Source: Owenia fusiformis (Eukaryota > Annelida > Polychaeta > Sabellida > Oweniidae). Taken from it: 64,000 nt of DNA. The notes under the pieces are model-generated. The model ran no database searches, was not told where the DNA came from, and worked only from the letters and a program-made list of their open reading frames with translations. The position numbers and the translations under genes are program-made. Of this stretch, positions 1 to 11,653 are shown one piece after another; the stretch's first letter is position 1, and the number at the start of each line of letters is the position of its first letter. The DNA is taken from NCBI GenBank assembly GCA_903813345.2, contig CAIIXF020000008.1, positions 39,186,867 through 39,250,866 on the forward strand, read 5' to 3'.

Positions 1-183
1 TAACTCTTTGCAATATTTTTATATTAAACATTTTAATTATTTTTCTCCATTTAAATACATAATCTTATATCAACATTTGAATCTCTGTAAAAAGGTTATC
101 ATACTTGAAGACAACATATTTAAGCATTTAAGATGTAATACTGACATTCATGTACTTAAAGTTATACTCAAATTATATTTCAG

Positions 184-3100
184 ATAATCCGTTGAAAGTA
201 TCAAACCAGCAAAAAGATGGTTATGAGGATATATTACACAAGCGTAGAAAAACTGGTGAATTTTGGTGGACTTTGCGAACGAGGGATGATGTTCCACAAT
301 ATAAGTGGAACAAACCACGTACACCCACAGAATTAAAGACATATGTAATGGGGAGTGATAGGGTTAAATATGCTGTAGAGCAGGTACGCTTTATATATTA
401 AAGACATATGTAATGGGGAGTGATAGGGTTAAATATGCTGTAGAGCAGGTATGTTTTATATATTAAAGACATATGTTATGGGGAGTGATAGGGTTAAATA
501 TGCTGTAGAGCAGGTTTGTTTTATATCTGTTTCTTTAATAATGATGAGCATTGTATACCTTTCCATAGCAACCATAAAAAAACTTTTGATTTTCCTAACA
601 ACCTATGATATTTTCCTTAGCAACCATCAAAATGCCCCTTTTCCATAGCAACCCATTAATATCTACCTAGACAATCTAGCTATCACAATCTTATTTAGTA
701 AACCATTAACCGAAGAACTTTTCCTTCATAACCATGACAACTTGTGTTTTCAGGTGATTAAAGAGACAGGGACTCCAATAGCAGAAGTATACGCAGAAGC
801 TAAAGACATTTTGGAAGAAATGGCTCATAATTTAAGAATGGGTGCAATAAGATCATTAGCATTAGTGCTTCCTAAAGTCTTCAAATCTATTTATAGAAGA
901 TTTTATGTTAACACAGAGGGAATTCAAATGGTGAGTTAATTTAAAGATATACCTAGTTGCAACTTGTTGCCATGGTTTCACAATACCTTTCGAATATGAT
1001 TTGTGGTCGTTTATCAATGTGTGCAGTTACATAGCTAATTTGAACTCAAATTAAACTTCATAAAGTTGAAATGAAAAATGAGATATTATTTAATGCTGCA
1101 GTGCAATATTGGCCCCTGCCCTATACATATAATAATTACTTTAATAAATCTTTTTGTTAAGAACAATAATGAAATCATACTTGCACATGATTGATGTATC
1201 TTTGTAGCTTCTAATTTGTATGCAAACTGCTTGAATTTGCGCACAAATTCAACGTTTACCCATTCAACGTTTATTTTCTACTTCAGTTGAGGTCCATGAT
1301 ACAAGAATATCCTGTTTTGTTAATGCCTAGTCACCGTAGTTACGCAGATTTCCTGTTACTCTCCTATGTTTTCTTCCACTATGACCTGCCACTCCCAGTC
1401 ATAGCAGCTGCAATGGGTATGTAAAATAACACTGAATTTATGTAAAATAACACTGAATTGAATTTATCAATCAAGAACACAAATTTGGAATCATAAAAAT
1501 AGAGTGATTCACTCATTCTGTGAGGAAAATATATGTTTATGTTTCATTAATCAGTGAAAATGTGACAGGTATTGCACAAGCATAGAATGAAATATTTGTT
1601 TTATTATATAATTGCTAGGTGTAAATCTCCATGATCAGAATTTACTAGCAGGCAATATGCAAGGAAATTCAACTTGGTTTTTAATTATTATGTCACCACC
1701 AAAAGTGGTGACATATTGTTATGGTCTCCGTTTTTTTGCGACGGCGTCCGGCGGTTGGTGGTTGGCGGTTGGCGTCCGGCGGTTGGCGTCCGGCGTCTGT
1801 AACAATTTCTTACAACTTCCTATAACTTAACAAATACTGTTTAGACTGACTTCAATTTTTTTCTAAATCATCTACATGTTCTCAGAAGTTCAAATCTGAC
1901 TTTAGATTTGACATTTGACCTTCAATGACCTTCTCAAGGTCAAAAAGGTCTTTTTTCAACTTGCTTCACATTGACTAAATTTTTTTTCAAAATCATCTAC
2001 ATGTTCTCAGAAATTCAAATCTGACTTAAGATTTGTCATTTGACCTTCAAATCTGACTTTAGATTTGACATTTGACCTTCAATGACCTTCTCAAGGTCAA
2101 AAAAGGTCAAAAAGGTCTGTTTTCAACTTGCTTCAAATTGACTAAATTTTTTTTTCAAAATCATCTAAGTGTTCTCAGAAATTCAAATCTGAGTTAAGAT
2201 TTGACTTAAGATTTGACATTTGACCTTCAATGACCTTCTCAAGGTCAAAAAAGGTCAAAAATGTCTGTTTTCAACTTGCTTCAAATTGACTAAATTTTTT
2301 TTTCAAAATCATCTACGTGTTCTCAGAAATTCAAATCTGACTTAAGATTTGACATTTGACCTTCAATGACCTTCTCAAGGTCAAAAAAGGTCAAAAAGGT
2401 CTGTTTTCAACTTGCTTCAAATTGACTAAAAAAAATTTTCAAAATCATCTACATGTTCTCAGAAATTCAAATCTGACTTTAGATTTGACTTAAGATTTGA
2501 CATTTGACCTTCAATGACCTTCTCAAAGTCAAAAAAGGTCAAAAAGGTCTTTTTTCAACTTGCTTCAAATTGACTAAATTTTTTTTTCAAAATCATCTAC
2601 ATGTTCTCAGAAATTCAAATCTGACTTTAGATTTGACATTTGACCTTCAATGACCTTCTCAAGGTCAAAAAAGGTCAAAAAGGTCTGTTTTCAACTTGCT
2701 TCAAATTGACTAAATATTTTTTTCAAAATCATCTACGTGTTCTCAGAAATTCAAATCTGACTTAAGATTTGACATTTGACCTTCAATGACCTTCTCAAGG
2801 TCAAAAAAGGTCAAAAAGGTCTGTTTTCAACTTGCTTCAAATTGACTAAAAAAAATTTTCAAAATCATCTACGTGTTCTCAGAAATTCAAATCTGACTTT
2901 AGATTTGACTTAAGATTTGACATTTGACCTTCAATGACCTTCTCAAAGTCAAAAAAGGTCAAAAAGGTCTTTTTTCAACTTGCTTCAAATTGACTAAATT
3001 TTTTTTTCAAAATCATCTACATGTTCTCAGAAATTCAAATCTGACTTTAGATTTGACATTTGACCTTCAATGACCTTCTCAATGTCAAAAAAGGTCAAAA

Positions 3101-6100
3101 AGGTATTTTTTCATCTTGCTTCAAATTGACTAAATTTTTTTTCAAAATCATCTACATGTTCTCAGAAATTCAATAATGTCTTTAGATTTGACATTTGACC
3201 TTCAATGACCTTGTCAAGGTCAAAAAAGGTCAAAAAGGTCTTTTTTCAACTTGCTTCAAATTGACTAATTTTTTTTTTCAAAATCATCTACATGTTCTCA
3301 GAAATTCAAATCTGACTTTAGATTTGACATTTGACCTTCAATGACCTTCTCAATGTCAAAAAAGGTCAAAAAGGTATTTTTTCATCTTGCTTCAAATTGA
3401 CCAAATTTTTTTTCAAAATCATCTACATGTTCTCAGAAATTCAAATATGACTTTAGATTTGACATTTGACCTTCAATGACCTTGTCAAGGTCAAAAAAGG
3501 TCAAAAAGGTCTTTTTTCAACTTGCTTCAAATTGACTAATTTTTTTTTTCAATATCATCTACATGTTCTCAGAAATTCAAATCTGACTTTAGATTTGACA
3601 TTTGACCTTTAATGACCTTCTCAAGGTCAAAAAAGGTCAAAAAGGTCTGTTTTCAACTTGCTTCAAATTGACCAAATTTTTTTTTCAAAATCATCTTCAT
3701 CTTTTCAGAAGTTCAAATTTGACTTTACAAGTTCTCAGAAATTCAAATCTGACTTAAGTTTGAACTCATAATATTGTGAGCAACTAGGTGGTGACATTTT
3801 GTCATGTTAATGCCTTGTTAATTTTAAAATTGAGGAAGATATGAATTACGTGATAATATTTTGGATCAATTATGTGATAATATTTTTGATCATATGGTGT
3901 TTCATTGACCAATCAGGAGCAGTCATATGATGGAAAGTCTTTTTTCCAGATTTCATGGGGATGAAGTTCATTGGTTCTTTACTGAGGAATTCTGGCGCAT
4001 TTTACATCAGACGGAGCTTTGGTACGGACAAACTTTACTGGGCAGTATTTACTGAATATGTACAGACTCAACTTAATAATGGGGACCACCCTGTAGAATT
4101 CTTTGTTGAAGGCACAAGAAGTCGAACGTCCAAATCATATCCGCCAAGGATAGGTGAGTTTTGCAAAACAATTATATTGTAAAGGGAAAGGTCACTTGAT
4201 TGATCTAGCTTTGGTTAGGGGATAAAAGTCAGTTGTGTTTTGGGAGCAAAGAGAAATAAACTTTATTTAAAAAATATTTAATAACTACCTACAATGTATT
4301 CAGTTAAGCAGATGTAATTTGAATCAATGGTACACCTTGAAAATAATAGTGTTGCTAGCCCATAGGGGTTAAGTGTACATATACATGTTGTATATTTTCA
4401 GGCATGTTATCAGCATCTTTAGAACCATATTTCAAGGCGCATGTCCCAGACATTATGGTTGTTCCAGTCAGTATTAGCTATGATCGGATCCTAGAGGAAC
4501 AACTATATGCATATGAACTATTAGGAATACCAAAGCCAAAGGAATCCACATCCGTGAGTTATCTTGGAGAGACTAATTAAGAAAAAATGGGCATTTCATT
4601 TTTCACTCAATTTGCAACTTCAAACAATGATTCTTCGATATGAAATTACAAGTCTGTCAAGTAAAAAATGAAATATCATATCATATCATATTTTTCTGGC
4701 ACATTCTATCTTTATTTTACAAGAAATCATTGAATAATTTTTTATTCAGTGATCTTGGGCATACAATGTTCTCAATTATATCATCATAAATGACTTAGGC
4801 CATAAGAAGAAGATTCTTTGTTTTGCGTCCCCTTGCTAGCATGATTTTGAGTAAATCAGAAAAACCAAACTTATCCAAATAGCAATCACAAGGGTCTGAA
4901 AGTACAATCGCAATTCTTTCAATCAGAATCAGACGAAATGGCGGATAATTTGATGTGCGTCAAAATTGATAGTGTTATTGATACTTCGGCATACATTGTG
5001 TGTTTTATTTTTTACCCTTGAATAATAGCTATATGTTTAAAAATGTATTGTATAAAATGTATAGATATGTGTTTGTAATCACTACAAATTGGTATGTCAT
5101 CACTTTCATGCCCATAAAATGTATACATTTCTCAGCTAACAAGTCTGTGTTTTTTTTTTCTTTGAGTTTGTGTTTGTTTTCCTTGTACCCCCTTCCATGA
5201 TTTGGATTTTGCCAGGATGCAAATCAAAGAATCTACTTCTTATGGCCTTAGATGTAAAAGCAGGATATTTTGGAAATAAGTTTGCACCAACCTGCGTATC
5301 TATTCACATTCACTTGAAAAAACAAAAATCCTGAAAAATTAACATATTTATTACAAATTTTGGTCAGATTTTTGAAAATGAGAATTTTGCATCTCCACCA
5401 GAAAAGTTTAAGGCAGAGTACCATTATCATATAATATCTGACTGCAGGGTCTGATGAAAGCCAGAGGAATTCTCGATGAAGATTTTGGCAATGTGCACAT
5501 GAATATAGGAGCCCCAGTGTCTATCAGACAGTACTCTTTGGGAAGGATCAACAGAATGAATCACAGCACAGTCCCTAGGTAATTGTTTTCATTTTTATGT
5601 CCCCATTGTCATAGTTTGGGACCATATTGTTAGTACTAGATTCCTTTCTGTCCGTCTATATGTCCAACAGTTTCTCCAAAACTGCTACAGATATCACCTT
5701 CATATTTTGTGTTCTGGCTCTTTGAAAAGGTCCTATATTGCCATTGTCTTGTGCTGATAGGTGTTAACAGGTGGGTGGATATATAGGCCCGCAAGGTTTT
5801 TATAGTCATCGCATTTTACATTTTATACATTACTTAAATTTTCTTTACATTTTGCAGTGAGAATACAGGATATATTTATATCACATGGGCCAATCAAATC
5901 ACTGGAAATTTCACTGTCATTTAATAAATCATAAACCAACCTCTGTATTTCGGATATATTGCAAGTTTGACTGACCAAGAGCAGAGACTTATTGAAGAAC
6001 TAGCATACCACATGGTCATCCGTCAGCAGCAGAACATGGTCATCTCACCTTGGGCTTTATGTGCAGCTGTTCTCATTTATTAAAACAACCTCTGTATTTC

Positions 6101-9100
6101 AGATATATTGCAAGTTTGACTGACCAGGAGCAGAGACTTATTGAAGAACTAGCATACCACATGGTCATCCGTCAGCAGCAGAACATGGTCATCTCACCTT
6201 GGGCTTTATGTGCAGCTGTTCTCATTTATTAAAACAACCTCTGTATTTCAGATATATTGCAAGTTTGACTGACCAGGAGCAGAGACTTATTGAAGAACTA
6301 GCATACCACATGGTCATCCGTCAGCAGCAGAACATGGTCATCTCACCTTGGGCTTTATGTGCAGCTGTTCTCATGCAAAACAGGGAGGGTATTCGATTTA
6401 AGCAACTTGTAAAGGAAGTCGATTGGTTAAAGAGACAAGCGGCTGTGTTAGGGACCTATGTTGATTGGCCAGGTACACATTCTAAAATACATGTAAATAT
6501 GTTATTAACAGAGATCATAATTGAAAGCGCAATTATATAGAATGTACTGTATAAAAGGCGTATTAAGCAGCTATTGGATTCATTCAATTGAAGCAATTTG
6601 TGAATGATTTTAATTGATTAAAGAGACAAGCGTGTACATATCCAAATATGGTCCCCAAAATCGCTTGGTTTAGATGATCATATCCCCCTGTACTGTTTAT
6701 ATTCCAGCCAAGGAGTTGCCAGAAGCTGTTGTTCGATGGTGCATATCAATGCATACAAACCTTGTCACTCTCTCACCAGAGGGCATTGTGGAAATTAAAG
6801 TAGAAAAACCAACCAATAGGAAGATGAACCCTGATGACATCACAATAATGGCCGCCTCACATGTGGCATTAGCGTCCTATAGAAACCATCTTCTCCATGT
6901 GTTTATCAGGCCTGGTATGATAGCACTGGCAATAAATGCTTCCCAAGAAGAAACCATGACATTAGGTAAACTATGATATTAGATTAACCATGATATTAGG
7001 TTAACCATGATATTAGGTTAACCATGATATTAGATTAACCATGACATTAGGTAAACCATGACATTAGGTAAACTATGATATTAGGTTAACCATGGCATTA
7101 GGTAAACCATGACATTAGGTAAACTATGATATTAGGTTAACCATGACATTAGGTAAACCATGATATTAGGTAAACCATGGCATTAGGTAAACCATGATAT
7201 TAGGTTAACCATGACATAAGTTAAACCATGATATTTGGTAAACTATGATATTAGGTTAACGATGACATTAGGTAAACCATGATATTAGGTTAACCATGAC
7301 ATAAGTTAAACCATGATATTTGGTAAACTATGATATTAGGTTAACCATGGCATTAGGTAAACAATATTATTAGGTTAACCATGACATTAGGTAAACCATG
7401 ATTTTAGGTAAACCGTGACATTAGGTAAACCATGACATTAGGTTAACCATGACATTAGGTTAACCATGACATTAGGTAAACCATGATATTAGGTTAACCA
7501 TGACATTAGGTAAACCATGATATTAGGTAAACCATGACATTAGGTTAACCATGGCATTCTGTAAACCATGATATTAGGTTAACCATGACATTAGGTTAAC
7601 CATGATATTAAGTTAACCATGGCATTAGGTAAACTATGATATTAGGTAAACCATGACATTAGGTAAACTATGATATTAGGTTAACCATGATATTAGATAA
7701 ACCATGATATAAGCAAAACAATGCAGTGTTGTTGCTGGCTTATCTAAAATGAAAAGAAATATTTGATATGTATCAAAAAAACGCAACAAGTAGTTATCTC
7801 GTAAAATCACAAAACTAGTGATGACTACATCAATTTCATTCAAAGTACCATAAAGCCACGTCGCTCCTCTTTGCAATGATATGTCATTCATTCACATGTG
7901 GTAATGGTTGGGTGAGAAATCCTTCCATTTGCACAGTGGGTCAAAATCTGCTCTGGACCAAGTTTTAGATATTGCAAAAATCAGTGCAAGGGCTAAGTCA
8001 CGCGGTACTAACTTCGGCCGTTAATTTGAATTTTAGACCTACAAGACGTTTGAAAATCAAGGATTGCGAGTCTTATACTGCACCGTTTTTCTTCAAACTT
8101 GTTCAGTTCAAAGCTTAAAAAAAATCCTTTCTGTTGGTACATTACTCTGTTATAGAGAGTCCTCACTTTCAGCGGTATTTTGGTCCCCAGCTGTTAGAAG
8201 GGCTTCTCACAGCTGGGGACCAAAATGCTGTTAAAACGAGGGACTCTGTATAATAAAGCAATGCACAGACAGAAAGGCAATTTTGTTTTGATTTGAATGT
8301 TACAATTTTGAAGAAAAACGGTGCAGTATGAGACTTGCAATCCTTGATTTTCAAACATCCGGTAGGTCAAAAATTCAAATTAACGGTCAAGTTAGGACCG
8401 CGTGTAAGTGCCAATGGTTCCCCTGACTTGAATTGTTGTGACTTTTTCTTTTGGAGCAATCTCAGGAGCATCTGTGCTCACAATTCCTCCACCAGATATT
8501 GCAAAACCCCGAGAAAGAATTGCCCATGGGCTGCTTTTCTCTGCTTTAACCCACAGATGACTCAGGGCTGAACCATGCATGACGTGGACAGATGAGCGCA
8601 TCTTAATGTGCAATGAAATGGTGGCAATTTGGAGGGGTATAGGATGTATTCTTGCAAGAGTATGACTATGAAAACTTTCCTTCTATGCCACACCTCTCAC
8701 ACCTTCCAATAGCCCCTATGCCCCATTGCACTGACTTTTGCAATGTTTAAAAGTTGGGTCTGAGCTGAATTTTGCCCCACATTGCAAAATTAATGATTAT
8801 TCGGCCAGCAATGACTCCCTGTGAATGAATGATATTCCACTGCAAAGAGGAGTAATTTGGCTTTTTGGTACATTGAATGAAAAGGATGCAGTCAGCATTG
8901 GTTTTATGTTTTCTTCCAATATTGCATTGGGCTCCGTACACTGACTTTTGCGATGTTTACAACTTGGTCCCAAGCTAATTTTGGCCCACTTTGCAAATGG
9001 AATAATTACTCGCCCAACCGTGACCAAATATCAATGAATGATATATCAGTGTAAAGAGGAGACACATGGCTTTATGGTGCATTGAATGAATGCTGCTATC

Positions 9101-11653
9101 ACTGGTTTTGTGCTTTTCGGAGATAACAATCTGTTGCATTTTTTGGAACGCACTGTATATTGGCCTCTATGAGAACATACATTTTACAGTATATAAATCC
9201 ACATTTTTCTCTCTCCTTCCAAAAACATTTATAGATTAAAAATAAGTTTTGTTTACCACATTTTGATAACATTGAGTAAGACTAGGATATATATTCACTC
9301 TACTGTAAGGCCATGGTAGCACCTTTTGAGGTCTTTAAATGATTCATATTTCATTGTCCTATATTCACACGTCATAATTATTACTCACTTCTAGACTGTT
9401 GACCTCAGGGTACTGCAGTACTCTATATGATTTTATATACGAGGGGTGGTCAGAAAGTAATGGATGCTTTTTACCTTTATTTGTAGAAGACTTATACAAG
9501 AAGTATGAATATCTCGAAAGAATGCTCCGACGGGACTTCATATTCCAACTAGGTCACACCAAACAGGTAAGCAGCATTCAGTAATCATTGTTAAAAACCT
9601 TATGAATATCTTAAGTACAGTATTTTATCAGAAACCTCTACAAACCACATCCTGTCATTTGTGTTAATAAAATCAACTTTAGCATAATCATGGGCATTCA
9701 ATAGGAATGGAAGAAGAATGCGCCTTGGGGCATATTCAGTGAATTCAATATTTTAATATGATTGAATTTTATGTAACCCTAATTTTATTTAATCCCATAG
9801 ATTTTCAATATACATGCTCTTTGCTCAAGTATTGCTTCCCATTTCTTATTTCAATAGTTTATATTTTGATACTTTATGTTATTTGTAGGATTTCGACCAA
9901 TCACTGTTGAATTTAACCCATAGTGGCAACGTCTCTGTGACGCAAGACAATAAAGTCCTAATCAACAAGTCAACCAATAAAAATACTGCATTCCATAGTC
10001 AGATGTTTGAGCCATTTCTCCTTGGATACTGGGTGAGTAGTCTTGTCTCGAGTTATGTTGTGTTATTATTGCATAATTCTGTTTTTACTTTAATTTTGCT
10101 CTCTTGTGTAGTTGTGTAATTTTGCCAAAGTATGTATCATGTGTTATGTTGTGTAATTATATATCCACAATGTGAAGTTCTTTTATATTTGAAAAATGAT
10201 GTAACTTTTGTTTATTCATGTAATTTTGCCATAATGTGTAATTGTGTTATATTGTGTAATGCAGGTGATGTGCCAGTTTCTTCTATCTATGAATGGAGGG
10301 GACTCCAATGGCAAACCTCTCCCTACAACCTACGTCCTCCAATGTGATGTATAATTTTGCCATAATGTGTAATTGTGTTATATTGTGTAATGCAGGTGAT
10401 GTGCCAGTTTCTTCTTTCTATGAATGGAGGGGACTCCAATGGCAAACCTCTCCCTACAACCTACGTCCTCCAATGTGATGTATAATTTTGCCATAATGTG
10501 TAATTGTGTTATATTGTGTAATGCAGGTGATGTGCCAGTTTCTTCTTTCTATGAATGGAGGGGACTCCAATGGCAAACCTCTCCCTACAACCTACGTCCT
10601 CCAATGTGATGTATAATTTTGCCATAATGTGTAATTGTGTTATATTGTGTACTGCAGGTGATGTGCCAGTTTCTTCTATCTATGAATGGAGGGGACTCCA
10701 ATGGCAAACCTCTCCCAAAATCCCCCAGTGTGATTGTGAAGGAGACCCAGAGTTTAGCAGCCAATCTCCTTCAAGAGAACATCATAAAGCACTATGAGGT
10801 TATGTCCAAAGACATGCTGGGAAATGCCCTCCAGTCTTTTGTAGAGATGGGGGCTGTTTTCAAGGAAAAGAGGTAAAAATGTATAAATTATGATTTTCAG
10901 AAAATGTAAACTCCTAACTTAATAATTTAATAGAATTCCACAGAAGCGTTACATGATTTAGACAACAGATGCTTTTTAAAGAAGGTCCAAAAAATAAAAT
11001 ATTATTGCTAACTCTCTTGATTGATTGTTTATTTATTTTTTGTTTTATATGTTGATTGTTTAATATACTGCTTGTTTAATTGTATTGATTGTTTAATATA
11101 TTGGTTATTTAATCTTTTCCAGGAATGGTGACACATACTTGTCTCCTAGTCCCATAGCTGTTAACAAGATAGCTGAAGAAATAGGTAAGTTCTTAGAAAT
11201 TCTAAATAAATGATTCATTATTGATTTTATATATTTTACACCTTGTTTGATAAACTATCGGACAATTTACAACCTGAAGTCCAGGATTCAAAAGTCAATT
11301 TCTGAAATTTGTAACATTCGTTCCGAACCAGCCCTCTCTTACACACATGTTTATTCACACTGGTTGTTTAAGGTTAAAAATCCAATGCCAAATTATGGTG
11401 GAGATGCTTCGAAGAAGTTCTTGGTAAGGGCCAATGATGCTTTATGCCATATTTACATTCCCAGACTCCGGATTTTGAATAGGAGAACAATAATATTATA
11501 TAAAACCAATGAAAAAGATTAAGCAGTAAAACTGTTATATGTATATCTGCATTTGGATTTGTTTCAGGGAAATACATTGAAGTTCCAAGATTGTCCATAG
11601 CAAACTTCACTCTTCAATCTAAAGCTGTTCTGATTGGTGCATCAAAACTCTGA
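184..11653 (+). CDS. GNPAT: Dihydroxyacetone-phosphate acyltransferase, 5' end outside window, 13 exons read
   Basis: This enzyme acylates dihydroxyacetone phosphate, the first step of ether-lipid (plasmalogen) synthesis, on the inner face of the peroxisome. Exons read with consistent phases: 184-383, 754-930, 1287-1416, 3950-4153, 4402-4553, 5448-5578, 6252-6472, 6708-6965, 9487-9566, 9889-10032, 10658-10872, 11123-11184 and 11568-11653. All use GT-AG. The four glycerolipid acyltransferase motifs are present: HRSYAD (HX4D) near 1330, [10 protein letters not shown] and FFVEGTRSR in the fourth exon, and VPVSISYD in the fifth. The order of segments matches animal GNPAT throughout, including FEPFLLGYW near 10010. 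The C-terminus is Ser-Lys-Leu, a canonical PTS1; vertebrate GNPAT ends in Ala-Lys-Leu. The N-terminal exon or exons lie before the window. Several junctions are surrounded by tandem copies of themselves; the exon copies chosen here are those that keep the frame into conserved sequence. Family assignment is very secure; exact junctions are by eye. Confidence 0.95.
334..520 (+). repeat. Triplicated exon 3' end with splice donor (about 63-bp unit)
   Basis: The last ~50 bases of the GNPAT exon ending at 383, plus the start of its intron, occur three times head to tail, beginning near 334, 398 and 463. All three carry GAGCAG followed by GT, but only the first is the junction supported by the upstream frame. 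The second and third copies differ by a few substitutions, so they are not simple assembly stutter. Reading through any donor meets a stop within about five codons. Confidence 0.9.
1417..3949 (+). other. GNPAT intron filled by a composite repeat element
   Basis: This intron of about 2.5 kb holds no coding sequence. Apart from short flanks it is occupied by the hairpin-plus-satellite element described separately. Short flanking duplications such as 'gtaaaataacactgaatt' (near 1421 and 1440) are also visible. Confidence 0.8.
1687..3815. mobile_element. Composite non-autonomous element with 5' hairpin and internal ~135-bp satellite
   Basis: The left end has a perfect palindrome, TATGTCACCAC-CAAAA-GTGGTGACATA, at about 1689-1715. 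GC-rich 'GGCGTCCGGCGGTTGGC' repeats follow, then about 14 tandem copies (1830-3760) of a unit rich in AAGGTCAAAAAGGTC and GACCTTCAATGACCTT. Spacing between 'tctacatgttctcagaa' landmarks is mostly 135-136 bp, with 148-bp variants and one each of 125 and 168. The right end carries GGTGGTGACATTTTGTCATG and 'aatgccttgtt'. Related pieces occur at 13920-14030 and 38030-38335. The layout (hairpin, core tandem array, fixed tail) recalls bivalve pearl/Helentron-type non-autonomous elements. That classification is inference; no transposase or Rep is present. Confidence 0.7.
5595..5830. repeat. Dispersed 'ATGTCCCC...GTCCGTC' repeat fragment
   Basis: Starts with TTTTATGTCCCCATTGTCAT and continues through 'ccatattgtta', 'ctgtccgtcta' and 'ctccaaaactgctacagata'. 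The same order of words recurs at 63457-63600, so both are copies of one interspersed family. It lies in the GNPAT intron after 5578; its right limit is not clear. Confidence 0.65.
5936..6376 (+). repeat. Triplicated splice acceptor and exon start, 149-bp unit
   Basis: The polypyrimidine tract, acceptor and first ~120 bases of a GNPAT exon occur three times, with CTCTGTATTT at 5941, 6090 and 6239 (exact 149-bp spacing). Copy 1 has TTTCGG where copies 2 and 3 have TTTCAG, so its acceptor is dead. Copy 2 has a usable acceptor but its reading frame ends at an in-frame TAA after 'CTCATTTAT'. Only copy 3 continues into conserved GNPAT coding sequence. Confidence 0.92.
6950..7715 (+). repeat. 17-bp minisatellite seeded by an exon-intron junction
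   Basis: About 43 copies of a 17-bp unit (consensus ATTAGGTAAACCATGAC) fill the start of the intron after 6965. The first unit is the end of the coding exon itself: the exon's last 14 bases, AACCATGACATTAG, followed by its GTAAAC donor, are in phase with the array. Many units therefore carry a donor-like ATTAG/GTAAAC. Units vary at a few positions (taa/tta, ctatg/catgg). Confidence 0.92.
7690..9150. mobile_element. Nested long inverted repeat (fold-back element) in GNPAT intron
   Basis: A long palindrome is centred near 8197. The innermost arms, GGTCCCCAGCTG (8190) and CAGCTGGGGACC (8211), are perfect. Outwards, 'aaaatcaaggattgcgagtc' (8053) pairs with 'gacttgcaatccttgatttt' (8331), and sequence around 7800-8030 pairs with 8380-9100. 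The right arm is longer and holds two tandem-like copies, near 8740-8930 and 8940-9120, of the 'tgcaaagaggag...acattgaatga' segment. No coding sequence is seen. Confidence 0.7.
10219..10700 (+). repeat. Four tandem copies of a splice acceptor and exon start, 131-bp unit
   Basis: The acceptor TGCAG/GTGATGTGCCAG occurs with exon starts at 10265, 10396, 10527 and 10658, exactly 131 bp apart. All four keep the AG and a T-rich upstream tract. Copies 1-3 read about 26 codons into an in-frame TAA near 10350, 10481 and 10612. Only copy 4 continues into conserved GNPAT sequence, ending at the donor at 10873. Copies differ by small changes (ctatc/ctttc, gtaatg/gtactg). Confidence 0.93.

Noticed and set aside
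6966-7715. CRISPR-like direct repeats
   Set aside because: 17-bp head-to-tail units without spacers in an animal intron; this is a minisatellite.
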